From a virus, in IMG/VR virus record IMGVR_UViG_3300035070_000789, positions 1-53,909 of that record: 53,909 bases of DNA; one strand, written 5' to 3'. A program made the translations under genes and the position numbers. Within the stretch, counting starts at the first letter, position 1; each line of letters begins with the position of its first letter. Positions 28,282 through 35,440 of the stretch are shown here, piece after piece. The notes beneath the pieces were generated by a model. That model did no database searches and had not been told where the DNA came from. It saw only the letters and a list, made by a program, of their open reading frames with translations.

Positions 28282-28919
28282 GTGAAGTTACAGTTATAAA
28301 AAATGCAGTAAGTTTAGATATATGCGATTTTATATCAGCAGAGTTTCGTATGATGGATAGCTGTATAGATATCATGAATCCCGATGCTGGTAAAGAACAA
28401 GGCATGGCAGAAAGTTTTTCTGTTTATTCACCGTTGTTTATTGAAACACTATCTTTATTAATACAGCCTCAAGTTGAAGCAGCCGTAAATAAAACTTTAT
28501 ATCCATCGTATTCGTACGGAAGAATATACAGGACAGGAGCAGTACTTCATCCTCATTATGATCGCAGAAGTTCAGAGTACACTGTGTCAGTAACGTTAGA
28601 TAAAGATGATGTTGATTGGTTACTGTGTGTAAAGCATGAAGACGATACTATTGAAAGAGTTTTATTAGAAAAGGGCGATATGTTAATATATCCCGGAAAT
28701 AAACTGCCGCACTGGCGCAAAGGTGCGTTTAAAGGCAATGAACAAATACAAGCATTTATACAATACGTAGATGCTAACGGCACAAACGCAGACTTAAAAT
28801 GGGACGGACGTCCTGCAATGGGAATGCCATGGGACAGTGTCTCAGAAAACGTGCATATAGAATTAGAACAGATGATGATGAATAGTAAACAAATTATAAC
28901 TAAGGATCATTTAGATTGA
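28278..28919 (+). CDS. Phage-type prolyl-4-hydroxylase-like oxygenase (oxygenase 10)
   Basis: 213 residues, ATGA overlap. YGRIYRTGAVLHPHYDRRSS gives H93-x-D95. VSVTLDKDD, then LEKGDMLIYPGNKLPHWR (H145) and QAFIQYVD follow. The R-x-Y-xxGxxLxxHxDRxxCE-like pattern is common in P4H-like proteins of T4-like marine phages and differs from the paralogue trio above. The C-terminal 45 residues are helical and Met-rich. The 2OG-binding basic residue after the last His is not certain (K152 is a candidate). Confidence 0.7.
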   Translation: MSEVTVIKNAVSLDICDFISAEFRMMDSCIDIMNPDAGKEQGMAESFSVYSPLFIETLSLLIQPQVEAAVNKTLYPSYSYGRIYRTGAVLHPHYDRRSSEYTVSVTLDKDDVDWLLCVKHEDDTIERVLLEKGDMLIYPGNKLPHWRKGAFKGNEQIQAFIQYVDANGTNADLKWDGRPAMGMPWDSVSENVHIELEQMMMNSKQIITKDHLD

Positions 28920-29467
28920 AGAAGATTAAACTAACAGTTCCTGCCATCATTACTAAGTTTGAAGAGCACACATTAATAAAAGACTCTGTGTTAAAATTAA
29001 TTAGAGAACAAGATAGTGCAGAAAGAATTTACGAAGAAGGTACTAGTACTTTAGATATAACTCGTTGCGATTACAAAGAGTCGTACGATCCACGTCCTTG
29101 GACAGATGTAATGCAGCCTCATTTATTAAAAGCACTAACATCTATATACAGTGAATTGGGTTATGCATCTTATAGCATACATAATATTTGGTTTCAACAA
29201 TATAATACAGGTAGCACACACGGATGGCATGTACACACTAAATGTCAATGGACTAATGTGTATTATTTGGACTTACCTGACGGCACTCCAAAAACAGAAC
29301 TAATTGATCCGTGGAGTCGTGAAGTTATTACAATGGATGTTCAAGAAGGCGATATACTTACATTTCCTAGTTTTGTTATACATAGAGCACCTGTAAACAA
29401 AACAGCAACACCAAAAACTATCATTAGTTTCAATAGCGATACTGAGATTGACGGTGCTACGTACTAA
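28916..29467 (+). CDS. Putative 2OG-Fe(II) oxygenase, TIGR02466-like, TTG start (oxygenase 11)
   Basis: 183 residues. The start is TTG at 28916 (TTGA overlap with the previous stop) with AAGGA 10 nt upstream. SIHNIWFQQYNTGSTHGWHVH (split after 20: H105, H107 are the metal pair), VYYLDLPDG, GDILTFPSFVIHRAP (H156) and KTIISFNSD (K167 in place of Arg). This is the last gene of the plus-strand array; its 3' end overlaps the convergent halogenase 2 by 11 nt. The W-rich strand around 104-112 may contact substrate. Confidence 0.7.
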   Translation: MKKIKLTVPAIITKFEEHTLIKDSVLKLIREQDSAERIYEEGTSTLDITRCDYKESYDPRPWTDVMQPHLLKALTSIYSELGYASYSIHNIWFQQYNTGSTHGWHVHTKCQWTNVYYLDLPDGTPKTELIDPWSREVITMDVQEGDILTFPSFVIHRAPVNKTATPKTIISFNSDTEIDGATY

Positions 29468-30965
29468 TTAAATCTTTAATATCTCTCATTAACATAGTTT
29501 CTGTAAGTTCTGTCAAATGACGCAACGCTTCTCTATGTGGAAAATATTGAATACTTGATGTAACAAATTCTCGTTCTCTAAGTTGTTCTTCGATAAACGG
29601 AATAGTATGAGTTAAGTTATCGTAGAACCATTCATTAAGTGTTTTATAATCGTACAGGCGTAATCCATGCATAACTTGCAACCAGTTTAACTCTTTAAAC
29701 ATTAAAAACTTATCTTGAAATGCGTATTGCCCCGGCAATGTTTTTTTAAAGTTATCTAAATGTGTTTTGTTAAATTCTGATTTAGTAATGCCGCCGTTGT
29801 TGCACCACTTCCAAAATTCACTATCTTTTCTTTCAGTAAAGTAATGTAGTTGCACAAAGTCAATAATATTTTGTGCAACTATTTTAAATGTATCGTTGTA
29901 TGTGCTTCGTGCTAGTGTATTTTTAGAACTATAATTTGGCAAACTTATTAAGAATCCAAACATCTGTTGAATAGTAAATCCAATACTAGTTGCTTCAAGC
30001 GGTTCAACAAACATTCCTGCTAAGCCTACATTAAGACAATTTTTAACCCATAGCTCGTCTAAGTAACCTGCTTCAAATTTAATTTTTTTAGCAACTGTAA
30101 TTTCATACGGAAATTGTGATTTAAATTCTGCTTCGGCATCTTCGTCACTAATAAATTTGTCGCAGTAAACATACCCGTTACCAAATCTATCTTGCGTAGG
30201 GATACGCCACATCCATCCTGAACTTAATGCTCTAGCTTCGGTATGTGAAGGAATTTCTTCTTCGTATGGCGTAGGTGCTGCTAATGCAGAATTCATAGGC
30301 AATTGATCTGCACAACTGTTCCATTTAACATTAAGTTTAGAACTAATTACTCGTCGAAAGCCACTACTGTCAATAAAGAAATCTGCGGTGTAAAAATCTT
30401 TCTCACCAATTAACTTGTGTACGTTGCCCTGACTATCTAGCGTAACGTCATTAATTTTATCGTCAATAACTGTAATATTTCGTTCGCTGCACAGCTTATG
30501 CATGAATACATTTAATTTGTTAGTATCGAAATGGTATTGGTGTACCGAATAGTGCAACGGCTGTGCGTGTAATGATTTACGTCCAGTCGGCAATACTGTA
30601 TCAACAGGATCTACATTATCTGCAATTAACTTAATCATGCCTGTGTATAGTCCGACTTTTTGATCTTGATGAGACAAGTCTTCAAATAAGTTGTGCCAAT
30701 ATTCTGTGCCATCGCCGTGCCAGTTAGTAAATCTAATTCCTGTCTTATATGTAGCAGCAGTTTCTCTAACTAATGTAGGAACATCAACGTCAATGTGCTG
30801 CATAAATCCTGCCCAGTGTTCTGTACTGCCTTCCCCCACTCCGACAATTCCGTATTCACTTGATTCTACTACTGTAATACTTAATTTTGGATATGATGAT
30901 CTTGCCATTAACGCTGCAATAAGCCCAGCTGTGCCGCCGCCTAGTATGCATAGTGATTTAATCAT
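29457..30965 (-). CDS. Flavin-dependent halogenase (tryptophan-halogenase family), copy 2
   Basis: 502 residues on the minus strand. GGGTAG (9-14), GVGEGSTEHW (42-51), the catalytic Lys in AATYKTGIRF (K74), WMWRIP (W251, W253, I255, P256) and FVEPLEATS (E324) are all intact. The GVGEGSTEHW form and the NWHGDGTxY segment are shared with copy 3 and differ from copies 1 and 4 (GVGEST, NF). The two minus-strand genes are therefore a tandem duplication. The start overlaps the copy-3 stop by 4 nt (ATGA on the minus strand). Substrate unknown. Confidence 0.92.
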   Translation of the reverse strand: MIKSLCILGGGTAGLIAALMARSSYPKLSITVVESSEYGIVGVGEGSTEHWAGFMQHIDVDVPTLVRETAATYKTGIRFTNWHGDGTEYWHNLFEDLSHQDQKVGLYTGMIKLIADNVDPVDTVLPTGRKSLHAQPLHYSVHQYHFDTNKLNVFMHKLCSERNITVIDDKINDVTLDSQGNVHKLIGEKDFYTADFFIDSSGFRRVISSKLNVKWNSCADQLPMNSALAAPTPYEEEIPSHTEARALSSGWMWRIPTQDRFGNGYVYCDKFISDEDAEAEFKSQFPYEITVAKKIKFEAGYLDELWVKNCLNVGLAGMFVEPLEATSIGFTIQQMFGFLISLPNYSSKNTLARSTYNDTFKIVAQNIIDFVQLHYFTERKDSEFWKWCNNGGITKSEFNKTHLDNFKKTLPGQYAFQDKFLMFKELNWLQVMHGLRLYDYKTLNEWFYDNLTHTIPFIEEQLREREFVTSSIQYFPHREALRHLTELTETMLMRDIKDLIST

Positions 30966-32455
30966 AGTTGTACCTTTAGTTCGTTGTTAATAATATTAAT
31001 TGCATCCCTGCAAGTAAACCAATAATCTGCTGTTGGTTCGTTAGGCAAATAACTTAATTCCTCTGCATCTAACTTACTATAAAATTGTTTACATCGTCTG
31101 TTATATAATTCTTTTATTGAGTCAACATCAAACATACGTAATCCGTGCATAACTTGAATCCAATTTAAGCAATCGTATATCATATAGTTATCTGCTGCGC
31201 CGTCTTCGGGCAAAAGTAGTTGATTTACAAAATTAGTTTTAAAATTTTCTAAGTTGTTCTTAATAAATTCTGTTCTAGGTAATTCATTTTTAACCCATCT
31301 CCAAAACTCTGTATCTTCTCGTTGTGTGTAGTAGTGTAACTGAATAAAGTCTAAAATATTATGCATCATATTATCTACTACTTCATTATACTTATCGGGG
31401 GATGCAGTGTCTTCACGTGTCCAGTTCCATAATGCAGTTGCTAATAATCTGCTTTGTTGAATAGTAGTAGAAATACTGCTGGCTTCTAATGGCTCTACAA
31501 AGTTACTACTAAGTCCGATAGATACTACATTTTTAATCCACGCCTTATTAACATGTCCTGATTTATATTTTATTTTACGACCTACTTTTAATGGAAAGTC
31601 AAAGTATTGTTGAACTTCTATTAATGCTTCTTCTTCGGTAATAAATCTGTCATCATATACATAACCGTTACCAAAGCGTTCTTGTACAGGCGCTCGCCAC
31701 ATCCATCCTGCATTCATACAACGTGCTAGTGTATACGGAGGAAGTTCTTCTTGGTAAGGAGTTTGAAAAGCAATGACGCTATTTAATGGAAGATAATGCG
31801 ACCAATCAACCCATCCTGCTCCTACGTTAGATGCAATAACACGATTAAATCCACTACTGTCAATAAAGAAGTCAGCGAAGTGTACATTACCGTTAGTGTC
31901 TACAATTGATTCTACAAAGCCTTCATTATCTACATTAGTATTTACGATATCAGCCTCGATAATATTAATACCGGCTTCGATAGATTTTTTAATTAAAAAT
32001 GCATTTAATTTTTCACTATCAAAGTGGAACTGGAATACGTTCTCAAACGGTTCGGCAACATATCCCTCCATTGGCAAATTCCAATTTAGATCTTGAGTAC
32101 TAGTACCGTTGGCAATTAATCCCATCATCTGATGAGCAACACCGGTAAGCGGATCTTGATGTGTAAAAGCAGTTGGGAGACTATGAAAATAACTAGTACC
32201 ATCACCGTGCCAGTTTTCAAATTTTAATCCCATTTTAAAAGTTGCGCCGCACTCTTTAACAAGCTCAACAAAACTAATTCCTACTGTTTTAGCAAAGTAC
32301 ATCCAGTGTTCTGTACTGCCTTCGCCTACTCCAATTGTGCCAATCTTACTCGACTTAATAATAGTAAACTTGACATCTGGTACAGATGTTTTGAGATATA
32401 ATGCAGACATTAATCCTGCATTGCCGCCACCTAAAACTGTTAACGATTTAATCAT
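30962..32455 (-). CDS. Flavin-dependent halogenase (tryptophan-halogenase family), copy 3
   Basis: Start chosen at the ATG ending at 32455 (MIKSLTVLGGGNAG), with GAGAGG just upstream; a frame extension of four codons is less likely. 497 residues. GGGNAG (9-14), GVGEGSTEHW, K74 in ATFKMGLKF, WMWRAP (W251, W253, Ala at 255 where the family usually has Ile, P256), FVEPLEASS (E324). Catalytic Lys and Glu are kept, so an active halogenase is expected. The WxWxAP change could affect the monooxygenase-suppressing role proposed for that motif. First gene of a two-gene minus-strand operon. Confidence 0.9.
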   Translation of the reverse strand: MIKSLTVLGGGNAGLMSALYLKTSVPDVKFTIIKSSKIGTIGVGEGSTEHWMYFAKTVGISFVELVKECGATFKMGLKFENWHGDGTSYFHSLPTAFTHQDPLTGVAHQMMGLIANGTSTQDLNWNLPMEGYVAEPFENVFQFHFDSEKLNAFLIKKSIEAGINIIEADIVNTNVDNEGFVESIVDTNGNVHFADFFIDSSGFNRVIASNVGAGWVDWSHYLPLNSVIAFQTPYQEELPPYTLARCMNAGWMWRAPVQERFGNGYVYDDRFITEEEALIEVQQYFDFPLKVGRKIKYKSGHVNKAWIKNVVSIGLSSNFVEPLEASSISTTIQQSRLLATALWNWTREDTASPDKYNEVVDNMMHNILDFIQLHYYTQREDTEFWRWVKNELPRTEFIKNNLENFKTNFVNQLLLPEDGAADNYMIYDCLNWIQVMHGLRMFDVDSIKELYNRRCKQFYSKLDAEELSYLPNEPTADYWFTCRDAINIINNELKVQL

Positions 32456-32481
32456 ACTGCCTCTCAATTATGCTATGCAAG

Positions 32482-32489
32482 TATTTACA
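32482..32489 (-). promoter_or_regulatory. Possible late promoter TGTAAATA for halogenases 3 and 2 (minus strand)
   Basis: The reverse complement of 32482-32489 reads TGTAAATA followed by CTTGCATAGC, 26 nt before the halogenase 3 start. The bases after the octamer (CTTGCA) match those after the gp19 promoter octamer. It is one base off the commoner octamers, so only tentative. Confidence 0.4.
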
Positions 32490-32493
32490 ACAC

Positions 32494-32501
32494 TATAAAT
32501 A
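32494..32501 (+). promoter_or_regulatory. Perfect T4 late promoter TATAAATA before halogenase 4
   Basis: TATAAATA lies 20 nt upstream of ATG 32522. It is embedded in AACACTATAAATATT (32489-32503), identical to 19708-19722 before halogenase 1. A TTGGAG follows as a possible ribosome site, though at an unusual distance (about 12 nt). Confidence 0.8.
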
Positions 32502-32521
32502 TTATTGGAGTATAACTGAGT

Positions 32522-34066
32522 ATGAAATTTAAAGATATTGTAATTGTTGGTGGCGGTAGTGCAGGTTGGATGACAGCAGCTACCATGGCCAAAGCATTTC
32601 CAAATAATACCATTACGATTGTCGAATCGCCGACAAAACCCGTAGTAGGAGTAGGCGAAAGCACCACGCAATTAATGCGCCGATGGCAAAAATACTTAGA
32701 AATACCTGACATTGATTTTATTACAAAATGCAATGCTACTAATAAACTGAGTATTCGATTTGAAAACTTTCATAAAGATGACAAAGTAGGATTTCATTAT
32801 CCGTTTGGAAGATTAGATCAAAGATTCTTCAGTGTAGCAGAATGGTTTCAACATCAATATCTTACTAAGGTACCTTTTGAAAATCTAGTCAACGACATGT
32901 CACCTATATCACAATGTTTGGATTCTAACAAAGTTCCTGTTACGCCTTTTGGTGATGGAGGAGTAATAGGAAACATTTGGTCGTTAGAAAAAGATGCGGC
33001 CTGGCATTTTGACACTCATAAATTTTACGCTTATTTGCGTGACGAATATTGTTTGCCTAAGGGCGTAATACATATAGTTACAGATGTGAACGGAGCGCAA
33101 ACTGATGAAAACGGATACATTACAAGTTTAGATACAGATCAAGGATCAATTACCGGCGACTTATTTTTTGATTGCACTGGATTTAAACGTGCATTGATTG
33201 AAGGTGTATTAGAAGAACCGTGGGGCGAGTTCAATAATAAAACTTATACTGACTGTGCTTGGGCAGCAGCACGGCCGTATAAAGATAAAGAAAAAGAATT
33301 AAGACTTTATACTAATTCAGTTGCACTAGGGTACGGATGGGTATGGGAAATACCAACTTGGGAGCGTATCGGTACTGGATATAATTATGCAAGCAAGTAC
33401 ACCACTAAAGAACAAGCATTACAAGAGTTTAAAGATTATTTAGGCCCAGTTGCTGATGAAATGGAATTTAAGCACATACACATGCGCAATGGCATGAGCG
33501 AACGACTTTGGGTCAAAAACTGTATAAGTATCGGACTTGCTGGTGCATTTATTGAACCGTTAGAATCAAATGGATTAATGAGCGTACATGAATTTTTATT
33601 GAACTTTGTAAACATTGCAGAAGGCAAAGATGCACTAAACAATTTTGACGCACATACATTTAATAACGTATGTCGTGAACAGTTTTTATATTTTGCAGAT
33701 TTTATTACATTGCATTACGCTATGACAAATAGAGACGATACACAGTATTGGCGCGACATACAAATGCAAGAGTTTAACGATAGTGATTTGTTAAAAGAAA
33801 TTTACGAACTTCGAGGATCTCAATTCTTCAATATAGAAGATAAACTAAAGTTTGAAACATTAGGTGCTAATATTTACATGTTAGCTGGACATAAAATAAA
33901 TCCGTATACTAGTTTTAAACATAGTAATATGAAATTTTGGAATGTAGACTTCGACGACATGGTTAAGGATTTACAAACTGTTATTAATAATAACAACTTA
34001 GATAAAGAAAAAATTACTGCTAGGTTTCCGACTAGTTTAGAATATTATAGTCAGTTTCACAAATGA
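32522..34066 (+). CDS. Flavin-dependent halogenase (tryptophan-halogenase family), copy 4
   Basis: 514 residues. GGGSAG (10-15), GVGEST (43-48), CNATNKLSIRF (K75 as catalytic Lys; the residue before it is Asn where others have Tyr or Phe), WHFDTHKF near 161-168, WVWEIP (W273, W275, I277, P278), FIEPLESNG (E348). All catalytic positions are intact. In plan it resembles copy 1 and not the divergent neighbour copy 3. The next gene overlaps it by 4 nt, so a halogenase-oxygenase pair is translated together. Confidence 0.92.
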   Translation: MKFKDIVIVGGGSAGWMTAATMAKAFPNNTITIVESPTKPVVGVGESTTQLMRRWQKYLEIPDIDFITKCNATNKLSIRFENFHKDDKVGFHYPFGRLDQRFFSVAEWFQHQYLTKVPFENLVNDMSPISQCLDSNKVPVTPFGDGGVIGNIWSLEKDAAWHFDTHKFYAYLRDEYCLPKGVIHIVTDVNGAQTDENGYITSLDTDQGSITGDLFFDCTGFKRALIEGVLEEPWGEFNNKTYTDCAWAAARPYKDKEKELRLYTNSVALGYGWVWEIPTWERIGTGYNYASKYTTKEQALQEFKDYLGPVADEMEFKHIHMRNGMSERLWVKNCISIGLAGAFIEPLESNGLMSVHEFLLNFVNIAEGKDALNNFDAHTFNNVCREQFLYFADFITLHYAMTNRDDTQYWRDIQMQEFNDSDLLKEIYELRGSQFFNIEDKLKFETLGANIYMLAGHKINPYTSFKHSNMKFWNVDFDDMVKDLQTVINNNNLDKEKITARFPTSLEYYSQFHK

Positions 34067-34608
34067 ACATAACTCCGCTATTTCCTAGTTTTCTAGCCAG
34101 CGACGAACCTAAAGTCGATAATAATATAATTGCAACATACTGTAACAGCTTAGTAGGTGAAAGTGTAACAGTTGACCCGTTTGTTAATGAACTTTCTGAT
34201 TTAACTGAATGGATGGTATCTAGAGCAAATGGCTTTAAAGAATTACAAGGACTTCATAGTCATTTAAAAGTTAATCTTAATGAATGTTGGGTTAATATAT
34301 TAAACAAACAATCGTTTCATATAAATCACCCACATGCACATGCAGACAATTGGGTTAGTTTTGTATACTATGTAACTGCCAATGAAGATAGCGGTAATAT
34401 TATTTTTATGTCACCGCATCAAAATGTTGAGTTAACTATTCCTAGAAGTTATGTTAATAATGGAAACTTGCATAACTCTCCTAGATGGTCTGTTACTCCG
34501 TTTAATGGGTTAGTAATTGCATTTCCTTCTTGGCTCACCCATTATGTCGAACAAAACCAAAGTAGCGAGCCAAGAATATCTATTGCTTATAATTTTACGT
34601 TGTCTTAA
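34063..34608 (+). CDS. Putative 2OG-Fe(II) oxygenase, TIGR02466/PF13759-like (oxygenase 12)
   Basis: 181 residues, ATGA overlap with halogenase 4. N-terminal PLFPSFL, then ECWVNILNKQSFHINHPHAH (H89, H91, H93), VYYVTANEDSGNIIF, LVIAFPSWLTHYV (H160) and PRISIAYNF (R171). It is a full set for the TIGR02466 family. The direct coupling to halogenase 4 is the clearest sign in the window that halogenation and hydroxylation act on one pathway or one substrate. The 3' end overlaps the convergent cupin gene by 4 nt. Confidence 0.85.
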   Translation: MNITPLFPSFLASDEPKVDNNIIATYCNSLVGESVTVDPFVNELSDLTEWMVSRANGFKELQGLHSHLKVNLNECWVNILNKQSFHINHPHAHADNWVSFVYYVTANEDSGNIIFMSPHQNVELTIPRSYVNNGNLHNSPRWSVTPFNGLVIAFPSWLTHYVEQNQSSEPRISIAYNFTLS

Positions 34609-34988
34609 ACAAACGGACTTTTTTCTACTTCTAGCACTGCCTCTGACAAATACAGTCGATCTTCTTTATCATCTTTATCGCTAATCTGAGAAATAGATCC
34701 TTCTTGAGATAATAATTCTAGTCCTGCAGGCATACACGGGGGAGCATGAAATACTGATCCTTCAGTCATTTCTTGTTCGTATAACTTACCTTCTTGAGTG
34801 TTAATGTAGCTAACTTTAAACTTGCCACTATTAATAAACCAACTCTTAGTTGCATTTTGATTAAAGTAAATTGGCGTCTTGCCACCTTGCTTATCAAATA
34901 CCATAATTTTACCAAGATATGTTTCTGTCTTAACCCAGGTAACGATATAGCCAAAGGTTGTTTTTTCAACGTTGTTATTTGTTGTCAT
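34605..34988 (-). CDS. Cupin-fold protein with degenerate metal site
   Basis: Start chosen at the ATG ending at 34988 (MTTNNNVEK), which has TGAGGA overlapping the Nudix stop; a longer frame starts inside that gene. About 127 residues. Cupin motif 1 appears as GGKTPIYFNQNATKSWFINSGK, split at 20, and motif 2 as GSVFHAPPCMPAGLELL. The usual HxH(x)3-4E and the last His are replaced by F/Q/S/L, so a bound metal is unlikely. It may be a sensor, sugar-binding or structural cupin, and it ends the gp14-gp15-Nudix minus-strand operon. Confidence 0.6.
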   Translation of the reverse strand: MTTNNNVEKTTFGYIVTWVKTETYLGKIMVFDKQGGKTPIYFNQNATKSWFINSGKFKVSYINTQEGKLYEQEMTEGSVFHAPPCMPAGLELLSQEGSISQISDKDDKEDRLYLSEAVLEVEKSPFV

Positions 34989-34995
34989 TTTATCC

Positions 34996-35427
34996 TCAAT
35001 CAATTAAATTAATTACTTCAAACAATGTTTCTAATTTATTCAAATTTACTTTTTTGTTTAAAGTGTTTTGTAGTCCATAGTGCAATGGCTTTGGCCAGTG
35101 CCCAAACGATACCCATGCATATCCGTTATGTTCGCTGTTTAGACAAGGAATAAATTCTTCCTTAATAACGCAGAGATATGTATGGAATAAAAACTTAGTG
35201 TCCACAGATACAAATGTTTCAAGAGGAATTGTTTTCTTTATTTCTAAAGGACCAATTTCTTCTTCAATTTCTCTACGTAACCCCTCCCAAGGAGTTTCAG
35301 AGTCTTCATTTGTTCCGCCTACTAGCCCCCATACATTTTTATTTTTACTGTTTGCTCTATGTAAAAATAAAAACCGGTTAGAGTCTAGTGCATAGACCAG
35401 AGCACCACTGCAAATAATATCTTTCAT
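34996..35427 (-). CDS. Nudix hydrolase
   Basis: 143 residues. The Nudix box is complete: GTNEDSETPWEGLRREIEEE followed by IG, matching Gx5Ex7REUxEExG. The N-terminus ICSGALVYALDS and the W-G-L-VGG strand before the box are typical. The C-terminal YAWVSFGHWPKPLH...GLQNTL pattern occurs in Nudix proteins of T4-like marine phages. It could cleave dinucleotide or nucleotide-sugar diphosphates, NADH or FAD; the sequence does not tell which. It starts 13 nt after the gp15 stop, in one operon with neck genes. Confidence 0.85.
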   Translation of the reverse strand: MKDIICSGALVYALDSNRFLFLHRANSKNKNVWGLVGGTNEDSETPWEGLRREIEEEIGPLEIKKTIPLETFVSVDTKFLFHTYLCVIKEEFIPCLNSEHNGYAWVSFGHWPKPLHYGLQNTLNKKVNLNKLETLFEVINLID

Positions 35428-35440
35428 ACAAGTAGTTATA

